This document shows positions 16,280-24,432 of a stretch of DNA of 64,000 nt, in pieces. The number at the start of each line of letters is the position of its first letter. The first letter of the stretch is position 1. The position numbers were made by a program, and so were the translations under genes. The stretch lies in assembly GCF_006517275.1 (NCBI RefSeq), contig NZ_CP041191.1:2165001-2229000 (forward strand). Reading direction: 5' to 3'. The notes under the pieces are model-generated. The model did no database searches and was not told the DNA's origin. It saw only the letters and a program-made list of their open reading frames with translations. The stretch is from Labrenzia sp. PHM005. Its GTDB lineage: Bacteria; Pseudomonadota; Alphaproteobacteria; Rhizobiales; Stappiaceae.

Positions 16280-17230
16280 TTATTCGATGATACCCGCAGC
16301 TTTGGCTGCACCAATGTAGCCTTCAGCCTTTTCGGTGAGGAAAGCATTCATGCTGTCGCCATAGCCAACATCCAGAAGGGCAAAACCGCCATCAAGCATC
16401 TGCTTCTGAAAATCGGGGTCGGCGTTGATCGCCGCAATTGCATCTGAAACCTGCTTGCGGGTTTCTTCTGAGGCAGAGTTTGGAACTGCGACGCCGCGAT
16501 AGGCACCGGACACAAGGTCAAAACCGAGCTCGCGGAATGTCGGCACATCCGGGAAGGCAGGGTGCCGCTCTTCCATGGCAACAGCCAACATACGGACCTT
16601 GTCGCCCTGCTTTGCGCCGACGGTTGTGTAGCCCCATTCAGCTTTCACCTGATTGCCCAACAGTGCGGCAACGGCAGCGCCGGTCCCTTTGAAAGCAACA
16701 TATGTGGTTTCGATCCCGGCAAGCGCATCAAACTGGACCTGTGCCAGATGGTTCGCTGTTCCTTTGCCCGAGCCGGAGAAGATGACCTGTTTCGGGTTGG
16801 CCTTGGCATGGTCAATGAGGTCCTGCAGGCTCTTGAAGTCGCTGTCGGCTTTAACAACGATCGCGTCTGGCGTGTAGTGGAACATGTAAACAGCAGTGAC
16901 GTCTTCAGTCTTGAAACCGACGTCGCCCTGTTGCGGTTTGATGACAATGTGCGGCAGGTTAATGCCCATGATCACCGAACCGTCGCCCGCCATGGAGTTC
17001 AACTGCGACCAGCCAACGGCACCGCCGCCGCCGGGCTTGTAGGAGACAACAAGCTGCTGACCGTAGAGTTTTTCAAAGAAGGGTTGCTGAAACCGGGCAG
17101 TGATATCAGATTCACCACCGGGACCAAAGGGAATGACGTAATCGACACTTCCTGCCGGAAAATCTTCGGCTGCAGCTATACTGGCCACGGCCGAAAGGGC
17201 GGCCGCAATGATGCTGGTTCTGAACTTCAT
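16280..17230 (-). CDS. TctC/Bug-family periplasmic solute-binding protein (SlcH type)
   Basis: The 316-aa protein begins MKFRTSIIAAALSAVASIAAAEDFPAG, a typical signal peptide cut after AAA. The mature part shows Bug/TctC features: IPFGPGGESDITAR near the start, VVSYKPGGGGAVGW, and a C-terminal AFPDVPTFRELGFDL. Proteins of this family bind carboxylates in the periplasm for TctAB. The ATG at 17230 follows GAGGAGG; the extra upstream codons from TTG at 17245 are the ribosome site itself. In the sulfolactate context, SlcH is the likely counterpart. Confidence 0.85.
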   Translation of the reverse strand: MKFRTSIIAAALSAVASIAAAEDFPAGSVDYVIPFGPGGESDITARFQQPFFEKLYGQQLVVSYKPGGGGAVGWSQLNSMAGDGSVIMGINLPHIVIKPQQGDVGFKTEDVTAVYMFHYTPDAIVVKADSDFKSLQDLIDHAKANPKQVIFSGSGKGTANHLAQVQFDALAGIETTYVAFKGTGAAVAALLGNQVKAEWGYTTVGAKQGDKVRMLAVAMEERHPAFPDVPTFRELGFDLVSGAYRGVAVPNSASEETRKQVSDAIAAINADPDFQKQMLDGGFALLDVGYGDSMNAFLTEKAEGYIGAAKAAGIIE

Positions 17231-17295
17231 GAATTTCCTCCTCAAAAAATTGGCTTTCTTTTTCCAGACACGGGTGCCACCCCGTGGCCAACGGT

Positions 17296-18309
17296 TCAGG
17301 CTGAACCGGTTTTTTTGATCTCCTCCAACAAATGAGCCGGAACGGCGACGCCCCGGTTACGCGCCTCCTCACGCGCATTGAAGCGGCGGTTGCCAGGAAG
17401 GCGCGTGCCGTCCTGGGCCTCAATTTCACCAATCAGCACCTCTATTCGATCGGCGAAATTGTTTCCAGAAACCAGGTCCGGGGCAAAAGTGATTATGGTT
17501 TGCCCAACACCGGGAGGCGCGCCATCAGCGTCGAAAAAGGACGTTGCTTCAAAGGAGTGATTGGCCCCGATCAAAGTGGCTGCCAGGATCTCAACGATGA
17601 GTGCCAATGCGGCACCTTTAGCGTCTCCGGCCGGGATCATTGTGCCGGCGAGCGCGGCCTTTGGGTCCGTCGTCGGTTGACCGTCTTTATCCAGTGCCCA
17701 GCCTTCCGGGATAGGCCTACCGGCTTTTGAGGCTGCCATCACTTTACCGCGGGCAACCTTTGACAGGGACAGATCAATCACCAAAGGCGCAGTATCTTTG
17801 CGAGGGGCGGCAAAAGCGATTGGATTGGTGCCGAAAAGCGGTGCATGACCGCCCCAGGGCGCCATCGCCTGCGGTGCATTGGCCACCATCAGCGCAACCA
17901 AACCCTGCTCGGCCAGGCGCTCCACATGAGCGCCCAATTGGCCACAGTGGTGCGATCGCCGGATGCCTGCGCCCGCAATGCCGGTTTTGGGAGTTAACTC
18001 GGTGAGCGTGTCGATTGCCAAGTCAATGGCCGGAAAGGCAAAGCCATTGCCCGCATCAATCCCGGCATAAGCTGCAGCACGTTGGACAATTTCTGGTGTT
18101 GCTCTGCCATCCACCTTGCCTGACCGGGCTTGCGCCGCATAACTGGCCACTCTGGAAAAACCATGGCCAGCCTGACCGTCGATTTCCGCAGCGACAAGCG
18201 CCCGGGCCACAGATAATGCATTGCCGGGACTGGTGCCGCTCTTTTCAAGCACGGCCTGGACCATGTCCTCGGCGGCTTGGCGCGGCATATAAACGACATC
18301 ATCAGCCAT
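17296..18309 (-). CDS. comC: Malate/L-lactate dehydrogenase family: (R)-sulfolactate dehydrogenase
   Basis: The 337-aa protein belongs to the Ldh_2 (malate/L-sulfolactate dehydrogenase) family. Features are AARALVAAEIDGQAGHGFSR near the N-terminus, AGAGIRRSHHCGQLGAHVERLA with the catalytic His, and PLFGTNPIAFAAPR. ComC interconverts (R)-3-sulfolactate and sulfopyruvate with NAD(P). Paired with SlcC of opposite stereospecificity, it forms the known two-dehydrogenase racemase route of sulfolactate degraders such as Chromohalobacter salexigens. The ATG at 18309 overlaps the end of slcC by eight bases; the longer frame to 18330 lies inside slcC. Without the suy neighbours, malate or ureidoglycolate dehydrogenase would be possible. 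Confidence 0.8.
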   Translation of the reverse strand: MADDVVYMPRQAAEDMVQAVLEKSGTSPGNALSVARALVAAEIDGQAGHGFSRVASYAAQARSGKVDGRATPEIVQRAAAYAGIDAGNGFAFPAIDLAIDTLTELTPKTGIAGAGIRRSHHCGQLGAHVERLAEQGLVALMVANAPQAMAPWGGHAPLFGTNPIAFAAPRKDTAPLVIDLSLSKVARGKVMAASKAGRPIPEGWALDKDGQPTTDPKAALAGTMIPAGDAKGAALALIVEILAATLIGANHSFEATSFFDADGAPPGVGQTIITFAPDLVSGNNFADRIEVLIGEIEAQDGTRLPGNRRFNAREEARNRGVAVPAHLLEEIKKTGSA

Positions 18310-19231
18310 GATTGAGTACCCGTTTGACATTTTCGACTGTCACGGAAGACACGCGGACATTGCCTTCTTTGGTCACACCGGCAATGTGCGGTGTCAGAAT
18401 AAGATTTGGAACATCCTTGAAGCGGGAGGCGGCATCTTCCGTCAAAGGTTCGCTCTCGAAGACGTCCAAGGCCGCACCACCCAAGGCCCCTGAGAGCAAC
18501 GCCTCAGCAACGGCTGTTTCATCGACAACACCGCCACGGGCTGTATTGATCAGGACAGCACCTACCGGCATTTTTGCAATGGCTGCCGCATCAATCAGGT
18601 TCCGGGTACTGTCAGTAAGCGGCACATGAAGCGACAGCACATTAGATTGGCCAAGCAACTCATCTCCACTTTCACAGCGCTGAACTCCGGACCAGGCCGG
18701 GTCATCGGCGGCAACAAAGGGATCATAGGCCGCAATTGTCATTCCCAGGGCTTGCGCACGCACGGCAACAGCCCGGGCAATGCCGCCAAAACCCCAAAGT
18801 CCCAGGCAGCGGCCAGAAACTTCTCCGCCGATCAGCGCATTGCGCGGCCAATCACCAGCCTGCATTTCAGCTGCGGAATGATAGGCGCCACGTACCAGAA
18901 CAAGAGCGGCGGTAATGACATACTCTGCGACTGACAATGTGTTGGCGCCCGTCGCGGGGCAAACGGCGACCTGACGGCTGGCGCAAGTGTCGAGATCAAT
19001 ATTGTCGAGACCGACACCCAATCGGCCAACCACCTGGAGATTTGGGGCTGCGTCTAGAAGCTCCTGGTTCACCTGTGTCCGGTTGCGGACAATCAGGGCA
19101 TCTGCATCGGCAAGTTCTCCCAATAGCGCGCCCCGGTCATCGACCAGACCAGGTGCGTAAAGCACCTGGTCTTCGTTAGAAAAACCAGAAAGCGCTGTTT
19201 CGTCCATGAATTCTGAAACAACGATTTTCAT
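18302..19231 (-). CDS. slcC: D-2-hydroxyacid dehydrogenase family: (S)-sulfolactate dehydrogenase
   Basis: The 309-aa protein has the catalytic and NAD-binding layout of phosphoglycerate dehydrogenase-like enzymes: GRLGVGLDNIDL, the dinucleotide fold GLWGFGGIARAVAVRA, NTARGGVVDE with the catalytic Arg, the acid in DVFESEPL and the catalytic His in LTPHIAGVT. In sulfolactate pathways SlcC oxidises (S)-sulfolactate to sulfopyruvate, which ComC reduces to the (R)-isomer for SuyAB. ATG 19231 gives the usual MKIVVSEF start; a GTG at 19240 that overlaps the suyB stop is an alternative. It is coupled to suyB upstream and comC downstream. Confidence 0.8.
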   Translation of the reverse strand: MKIVVSEFMDETALSGFSNEDQVLYAPGLVDDRGALLGELADADALIVRNRTQVNQELLDAAPNLQVVGRLGVGLDNIDLDTCASRQVAVCPATGANTLSVAEYVITAALVLVRGAYHSAAEMQAGDWPRNALIGGEVSGRCLGLWGFGGIARAVAVRAQALGMTIAAYDPFVAADDPAWSGVQRCESGDELLGQSNVLSLHVPLTDSTRNLIDAAAIAKMPVGAVLINTARGGVVDETAVAEALLSGALGGAALDVFESEPLTEDAASRFKDVPNLILTPHIAGVTKEGNVRVSSVTVENVKRVLNHG

Positions 19232-19236
19232 GGGCC

Positions 19237-20418
19237 TCACGCGCTTCTGTAGAGTTTTGTCATTGAGAACTCGCGGTGACCGAGGGCTTCGGCAGCGGTG
19301 TTGCGGCCGTTGGCGGTGCGGCGGATCATCTCGATCAGCGCATCGCCGGCCTCATCAATGGTCATCTCGCGGCGCAGGATGCCGGAGACATCCACATCCA
19401 CGTGTTCACTCATGGTGCGCACCGTGCGCGGATTGGCGGTGATCTTGATCACCGGTACAATCGGATTGCCAACCACATTGCCCTGGCCGGTCGGGAAGGT
19501 GTGAATGACAGCACCGCCCGCTGCCATCAGCGTCACGCATTCTGCCGCCGCAGACGAGGAATCCATGAAGTAAAGGCCATTGCCGGAATTCGGCGCTTCG
19601 GCCGGCTCTAGAATGTCGATGTACTGGGAAGTCCGGCCAATCTTCTCCAGATTGCCGAGCGCCTTTTCTTCAATGGTGGTCAGGCCGCCCTCAATGTTGC
19701 CCTTGGTCGGCTGACTGTCAGAGAGGTCATCTGTCTGGTGGGCAAAGATGACGTCGTCCGAATAGGCTTTCCACATCTTGTACCAGCGTTCGCCGACTTC
19801 TTCGTTGATCGCCCGCTTCTGACAGATGTGTTCGGCGCCAGTGATTTCGGACGTTTCACCAAAGAAACCCGTGATGCCCTCAGGCAAGAGCTTGTCATAC
19901 ATGTTGCCAACGGTCGGACAGGAGCCAAGACCGGTGGTGGTGTCGCTCTCGCCGCATTTGGTCGACACCCATAGATCGGAGATCGAGCATTCCTCGCGCT
20001 GGTATTCCGACGCCATATGGACGAAGTCCTTCGCAGCCCAGGACGCCTGACGGATCGTTTCGAAGTCGCCTTTCTGCTCGATGGAAAACTCAGCGACCGG
20101 CTTGCCGGTTTTCCGGATGCCGTCGGCGATGCGTTTGGTCCAGCCCGGCTCGATGCCGATGACAACGACGGCGGCAACATTCGGGTTGGCGCCGGTGCCG
20201 ATGATGGTGCGGAAATGCAGTTCCAGATCTTCCCCGAACTGCAGCCGGCCATAGGCATGCGGAATGGCGAGCGTGCCCTTGACGTTGTTGGCGACGGCTT
20301 CACAAGCGGCGTTGGAGATATCATCGACGGGCAGGATGAGAACGTGATTGCGCACGCCGACGCGGCCGTTTTCCCGCCGGTAGGCCTTCACCGTGATATT
20401 CGAATATTTGGACGACAT
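19237..20418 (-). CDS. suyB: (2R)-sulfolactate sulfo-lyase, large subunit
   Basis: The 393-aa protein is an UxaA/altronate-dehydratase-family large subunit. It shows [21 protein letters not shown] at the N-terminus, [20 protein letters not shown] in the middle with the metal-binding Cys region, and [21 protein letters not shown] near the C-terminus. SuyAB splits (R)-3-sulfolactate into pyruvate and sulfite in the cytoplasm. The separate 96-aa SAF partner upstream and the two sulfolactate dehydrogenases downstream support SuyB over altronate or galactarate dehydratase. The ATG at 20418 follows AAGGAG; the extra frame to 20451 lies in suyA. Confidence 0.88.
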   Translation of the reverse strand: MSSKYSNITVKAYRRENGRVGVRNHVLILPVDDISNAACEAVANNVKGTLAIPHAYGRLQFGEDLELHFRTIIGTGANPNVAAVVVIGIEPGWTKRIADGIRKTGKPVAEFSIEQKGDFETIRQASWAAKDFVHMASEYQREECSISDLWVSTKCGESDTTTGLGSCPTVGNMYDKLLPEGITGFFGETSEITGAEHICQKRAINEEVGERWYKMWKAYSDDVIFAHQTDDLSDSQPTKGNIEGGLTTIEEKALGNLEKIGRTSQYIDILEPAEAPNSGNGLYFMDSSSAAAECVTLMAAGGAVIHTFPTGQGNVVGNPIVPVIKITANPRTVRTMSEHVDVDVSGILRREMTIDEAGDALIEMIRRTANGRNTAAEALGHREFSMTKLYRSA

Positions 20419-20429
20419 GAAACGGCTCC

Positions 20430-20720
20430 TTACCAGCGCTTGGTTTTGCAATTGTGGGTGTGAACGTGGCCGCCCTTTTCGATATCGGCGATGATCTTGC
20501 CGATGTCCTCGCCGTATTTGATCGCCGTGTCGCCGTCCTTCAGGTCCTTCAGCGCGATCTTGTGACCGATCGGCACATCCGCGCCGGCAGTCAACCGGAA
20601 CGTGGAATTGTCATGGGTGACGCAGCACAGCATATCCGTGCCGGCACTCAAGCCTTCCACAACAACAACACCGACATTGTCGGCATGCTCGTGGACAAGC
20701 AAATGCGGTATCTCTGACAT
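20430..20720 (-). CDS. suyA: (2R)-sulfolactate sulfo-lyase, small subunit
   Basis: The 96-aa protein is a stand-alone SAF domain ([39 protein letters not shown], ending [12 protein letters not shown]), the N-terminal half of UxaA-type dehydratases found as a separate small subunit in SuyAB. The HVHTHN end contains the conserved metal-site histidines. Two ATGs abut (20723 and 20720); the second is seven bases from AGGAG and is preferred. It is the first gene of the minus-strand sulfolactate operon and is divergent from a GntR regulator. Confidence 0.88.
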   Translation of the reverse strand: MSEIPHLLVHEHADNVGVVVVEGLSAGTDMLCCVTHDNSTFRLTAGADVPIGHKIALKDLKDGDTAIKYGEDIGKIIADIEKGGHVHTHNCKTKRW

Positions 20721-20768
20721 CATTTAGCTCCTCAAGAGACTGGAAACATGAAGGGCATGTATAATAAG

Positions 20769-20780
20769 TCTTATATAAGA
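20769..20780. promoter_or_regulatory. 12-bp palindrome between suyA and the GntR gene
   Basis: TCTTATATAAGA is a perfect palindrome in the AT-rich divergent spacer (20724-20828). Its place between the sulfolactate operon and the GntR regulator makes it a candidate operator overlapping both promoters. Confidence 0.45.
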
Positions 20781-20828
20781 GTCAATGTAGATGTTTCGTC
20801 AAGCTCCAGCCCATGTTAACTTGCGCGC

Positions 20829-21545
20829 ATGACTGAAAAGCGCGCGCAGCCAAAACTCTATCAAACCGTGTTTGACGCCATCATCGAGCGTATTGTATCC
20901 GGCGATTATGGTCCTGGTTCGATGCTGCCGAGCGAATTTGATCTTGCGGCTGAACTTGGGGTCAGCCAGGGAACGGCGCGCAAGGCTCTAATCGAGCTGG
21001 AGCGAAAAGGCGTCATCGAACGCCGGCAAGGTAAAGGATCATTTGTCACCCAACGGACGCCGGAAAGTTCCCTCTTCCACTTTTTCCGCCTGCGCGATGC
21101 GGATGGCCAGCAGGTTGTTCCGGAGCTGTCGGCAGAAACCGTACGTCGGCGGAAATCGACTGCAGCCGAACAAAGGCAGCTTTTTGGAAACCCGGCTCAG
21201 GTTTTTGAAATTGAACGCACCAGGGGTTGGCACGGTAAGCCGCTGTGTCAAGAAGTGAGTGTCGTGCCAGTGGATTTGTTTCCTGGATTGGCAGAGCGGG
21301 CGCCTTTGCCCAATACCCTTTATGTGCTGTTTCAGCAGGCCTATGCCTGCGCTGTTATCGCAGCAGAAGATGATCTCAAAGCTGGGCTGCTTGGCGCGAA
21401 GCTGGCTGAGGTGTTTCATCTGCCTGCTGAAACGCCGGTTCTTTTTGGGCAGCGGCGCAGCTACGATTTGCTTGATCGTGTCGTAGAACTTCGTGCCAGC
21501 GTCTATCTGACCACGAATGCCAGTTATGCCGTCCGCATGGACTAG
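20829..21545 (+). CDS. GntR/HutC-family regulator, probable sulfolactate regulator
   Basis: The 238-aa protein has an N-terminal winged helix (LYQTVFDAIIERIVSGDYGPGSMLPSEFDLAAELGVSQGTARKAL, wing RRQGKGSFV) and a C-terminal UTRA effector domain. It is transcribed away from suyA, with a 105-bp spacer that contains the palindrome at 20769-20780. Control of the suy/slc/com operon by sulfolactate or sulfopyruvate is inferred from position. The ribosome site is weak. Confidence 0.8.
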   Translation: MTEKRAQPKLYQTVFDAIIERIVSGDYGPGSMLPSEFDLAAELGVSQGTARKALIELERKGVIERRQGKGSFVTQRTPESSLFHFFRLRDADGQQVVPELSAETVRRRKSTAAEQRQLFGNPAQVFEIERTRGWHGKPLCQEVSVVPVDLFPGLAERAPLPNTLYVLFQQAYACAVIAAEDDLKAGLLGAKLAEVFHLPAETPVLFGQRRSYDLLDRVVELRASVYLTTNASYAVRMD

Positions 21546-21560
21546 AAAGCTGTGCAAATT

Positions 21561-21588
21561 TTTTCGTACAAGTTTTCGTTTTTTTCGT
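21561..21588 (+). repeat. Three TTTTCGT direct repeats before the DeoR gene
   Basis: TTTTCGT occurs at 21561-21567, 21573-21579 and 21582-21588. The same word, direct and inverted, recurs before the TRAP genes at 22431-22469. The repeats are probably autoregulatory operators of the DeoR-family protein that starts at 21623. Confidence 0.55.
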
Positions 21589-21622
21589 ATTCTCTCTTTT
21601 AATGACGTTTTTGGGGAGAGTA

Positions 21623-22426
21623 ATGAAGAAGGCGACCAATTCGCAGACGCGCCAATCGGAGATCTTGCAGCATCTGAAGCATGTGGGCAGCGCCACGGTC
21701 GATGAGCTGGCGGAGCTCTTCCGTGCAACGCCACAAACGATCCGCAAAGACCTGACAACACTCTCTGAAGCCAATCAGATTTCGCGTTTTCACGGTGGTG
21801 CGGCGCTGCTGGCGGGGACCGTATACACCGGTTTCGAGGCGCGGCGCGAAATAGCTCGGGCGGAAAAGGAAAGCATCGGCAAAAGCCTGGCATCCCGGAT
21901 CCCGGACAATTGTTCGATCATCCTGAACGCAGGGACGACAACGGAAGCGGTGATCCCGCATCTTGAGCACCATTATGGGCTGAAGGTCGTTACAGATTCG
22001 GTGCATCTCGCAGATAAATTACGGCATTTCACCGGGCTTGAGGTGATGATCCCTGCTGGTGTCATTCGAGGGGCGGACGGTGTCGTTCTTGGTGAAAGCG
22101 CCGTGGAATTTATTCGGCAGTTCCGGGCTGATTTTGCTCTGGTGGGCACTGCTGCAATCGCCGCGGACGGGGCGTTGCTTGATTATGATCTTCGGGAAGC
22201 CTCGGTCACACGTGCCATCATCGCAGCTGCACGCCATGTGTTTTTGGCGGCCGATTGCCGGAAGTTTGGCCATGGCGCGCCGGTGTGTTTCGGTCACTTG
22301 GAGCAAATCGATACCCTGATTACGGATGCAGGCGCCGGCAAACCGTTCCTTGAAGCTTGCGCGAAGAATGGCGTTGAAGTGGTGATCGCTGATCAGAGGG
22401 AGGAGGCCGGTGCCGAATTAGCTTGA
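21623..22426 (+). CDS. DeoR/GlpR-family regulator of the TRAP-sugar operon
   Basis: The 267-aa protein has the DeoR N-terminal helix-turn-helix (RQSEILQHLKHVGSATVDELAELFRATPQTIRKDLTTL) followed by FHGGAALL and a sugar-phosphate-sensing DeoRC domain (IILNAGTTTEAVIPHL, DFALVGTAAIAADGALLDYDLREA). Such regulators respond to phosphorylated sugars. ATG 21623 follows GGGGAG; the frame from 21602 is not needed. TTTTCGT repeats lie on both sides of the gene. Regulation by a sulfofructose phosphate, as for CsqR in E. coli, is plausible by analogy only. Confidence 0.85.
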   Translation: MKKATNSQTRQSEILQHLKHVGSATVDELAELFRATPQTIRKDLTTLSEANQISRFHGGAALLAGTVYTGFEARREIARAEKESIGKSLASRIPDNCSIILNAGTTTEAVIPHLEHHYGLKVVTDSVHLADKLRHFTGLEVMIPAGVIRGADGVVLGESAVEFIRQFRADFALVGTAAIAADGALLDYDLREASVTRAIIAAARHVFLAADCRKFGHGAPVCFGHLEQIDTLITDAGAGKPFLEACAKNGVEVVIADQREEAGAELA

Positions 22427-22469
22427 CAAAATTTTCGTTTTGATTTGTAAAACGAAAATAACGAAAAAT
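22423..22469 (+). promoter_or_regulatory. Promoter with DeoR-type inverted and direct repeats
   Basis: A consensus -35 TTGACA (22423-22428) is 17 bases from a weak -10 (TGTAAA, 22446-22451). Overlapping it are ATTTTCGTTTT (22431-22441), its inverse AAACGAAAAT (22450-22459) and a further ACGAAAAAT (22461-22469). They share the TTTTCGT word with the site before the DeoR gene, so one protein probably controls both. Confidence 0.55.
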
Positions 22470-22515
22470 GATATGATCCGGTAATGCGATATGAAATGCG
22501 CTTTGGGAGGAGCGG

Positions 22516-23118
22516 ATGCAATCAAAACCTGGATACCTATTGGCCGTTCTGGCGCCGCTTTCCTTTTTCAATTCGCATTTGTTGCGGGTTGGTCGTGGTG
22601 TTGGGGTTGTTGCGGTTGCTTTGATGGTGGTTGCGATCCTGATCCAGGTTGTGTTCCGCTATGGGTTCAACAATGCGCTGCCCTGGCCCGATGAGGCGGC
22701 GCGGTTCTGCATGTTGTGGATGACCGGCCTGATGGCGCCGACGGCGCTGCGGCGGGGCGGATTTGTCGCCATCGATACCCTGGTGATCATGCTGCCCAGG
22801 CAGCTGGCAAGCGCCTTGTCCCTGGTGCTGTTGTTTGTCTCGCTTGCCGTTCTCGTTGTTGCCGTTCAGATCGGCTATGCGGAAGTCACCGGTTTTGGCG
22901 GCAAATTTGCCACCGCCTCGCTCTATGTGCCCAGCAATTTGAGCTTGAGTGAGTGGATGCGGGTGCCGCGCAGCTGGATGATGCTGTCGCTGCTGGTTGG
23001 CGTGGTGCTGCTTATCCTGGTGAATGTGGAACTGATCCTGCGTTCCCTGATCGGCTTGTTCGGCGGTGAAGATCAGCTGCCCCGCATTCCCGATGCAGAT
23101 ATGGCGGGGGCAGACTGA
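22516..23118 (+). CDS. TRAP transporter small permease (DctQ type)
   Basis: The 200-aa protein has four predicted hydrophobic helices (about residues 24-47, 57-78, 87-113 and 152-172) and the DctQ signature VVFRYGFNNALPWPDEAARFCMLWMTGLMAPTALRRGGFVAID. It forms the membrane complex with DctM. Its stop overlaps the dctM start (TGATG). In context the transporter should import the sugar acid or sulfo-sugar metabolised by the downstream genes. Confidence 0.88.
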   Translation: MQSKPGYLLAVLAPLSFFNSHLLRVGRGVGVVAVALMVVAILIQVVFRYGFNNALPWPDEAARFCMLWMTGLMAPTALRRGGFVAIDTLVIMLPRQLASALSLVLLFVSLAVLVVAVQIGYAEVTGFGGKFATASLYVPSNLSLSEWMRVPRSWMMLSLLVGVVLLILVNVELILRSLIGLFGGEDQLPRIPDADMAGAD

Positions 23119-24407
23119 TGCTGATCTGGTTCCTGCCTGTCTTTCTTGTGTTCCTGATGATCGGCCTGCCGGTGTTCTTCGGCCTTCTGGCCGCTCCGGG
23201 GCTGTTGTTGTGGCTGAACGGTCAGGAGCGCGACATCACGCTTTTGTACCGCAATGTCTATAACGGCATGGATAGCTTCCCGCTGATGGCGATCCCGTTC
23301 TTCATGCTGGCCGGAGAATTGATGAACAAGGGCGGCATTACGATGCGCCTGGTGGAGTTCTCTCAGGCCTTGATGGGGCATCTGCGCGGCGGCCTTGCCC
23401 ATGTCAACATCCTGTCGTCGATGCTGTTTGCCGGTCTCTCCGGTTCGGCGGTCGCCGACACGTCTGCGCTCGGCTCCATGCTGATCCCGGCGATGGAAAA
23501 ACAGGGGTACACCCGCCGCTTTGCCGCCGCCATCACCGCGGCCTCCTCCGTCATTGGCCCGATCATTCCGCCGTCCGGCATCATGATCATCTATGCCTAT
23601 GTCATGGGCGAGAGTGTTGCCGCGCTGTTCCTGGCCGGCATTGTGCCCGGCGTCATGGTCGGTGTTGGCCTGATGCTGATGGTCAAGGTCATGGCCGACA
23701 AATACGACTTTCCGGTTGCCTCCAGAAAGTCGACCTGGCGCGAGCGCGGCCGGGCGTCCCTAAAAGCCTTCTTTCCGCTGATGACCCCGGTGATCATTCT
23801 GGGCGGCATTCTGGCCGGCGTCTTCACGCCGACAGAAGCCGCGGCCGTCGCCGTGGCCTATGCGCTGGTGATTGGTCTGTTTGTGCTTCGAACCTTGAAG
23901 CCTCATGAGATCCCGGGTGTCTTGAACCGGGCCGGCATCACCTCGGCCGTGGTTCTGCTTTTGGTTGGCGCGGCGATGGCCTTCAAGACCGTGGTCAGCT
24001 TGAGCCATGCGCCGGAGATCATGGCGGACTTTGTGCTCAGCCTGACCGACAACCCGCTGATCTTGTTGTTCTTAATCAACCTGCTTTTGTTTGTGGTCGG
24101 TATGTTTTTGGACGCCGGACCGGCGATCATCATCCTGGGGCCGATCCTGGGGCCGATCTTCACCTCAATGGGGGTCGATTCCATCCACTTTGCCATCATC
24201 ATGAGCGTCAACCTGACCATCGGTCTGGCGACGCCGCCGATGGGGCTGGTTCTGTTTGTTGCGGCCTCTGTCTCCAAAGAGCGGGTGGAGACGATTGCCA
24301 AGGCCATTCTGCCGTTTCTGGCGGTGGAGATCGCGGTGATCTTTTTGATCACCTACATTCCGGCACTGTCCATGACGATCCCGCGTCTGACCGGATTTGC
24401 CAACTGA
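23118..24407 (+). CDS. TRAP transporter large permease (DctM type)
   Basis: The 429-aa protein has around a dozen hydrophobic helices and the DctM blocks PLMAIPFFMLAGELMNKGGIT, LSGSAVADTSALGSMLIPAM, IGPIIPPSGIMIIYAY and the C-terminal GLATPPMGLVLFVAASVS. It is the ion-coupled translocation subunit in the inner membrane. It is flanked by dctQ and dctP in the standard Q-M-P order. Confidence 0.92.
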   Translation: MLIWFLPVFLVFLMIGLPVFFGLLAAPGLLLWLNGQERDITLLYRNVYNGMDSFPLMAIPFFMLAGELMNKGGITMRLVEFSQALMGHLRGGLAHVNILSSMLFAGLSGSAVADTSALGSMLIPAMEKQGYTRRFAAAITAASSVIGPIIPPSGIMIIYAYVMGESVAALFLAGIVPGVMVGVGLMLMVKVMADKYDFPVASRKSTWRERGRASLKAFFPLMTPVIILGGILAGVFTPTEAAAVAVAYALVIGLFVLRTLKPHEIPGVLNRAGITSAVVLLLVGAAMAFKTVVSLSHAPEIMADFVLSLTDNPLILLFLINLLLFVVGMFLDAGPAIIILGPILGPIFTSMGVDSIHFAIIMSVNLTIGLATPPMGLVLFVAASVSKERVETIAKAILPFLAVEIAVIFLITYIPALSMTIPRLTGFAN

Positions 24408-24432
24408 TCTGAGCTCAAAAGGGAGGAACCTC

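Noticed and set aside
19237..20720. Altronate or galactarate dehydratase
   Set aside because: The split small/large subunit form with two sulfolactate-type dehydrogenases and a TTT importer fits SuyAB better; no uronate genes are nearby.
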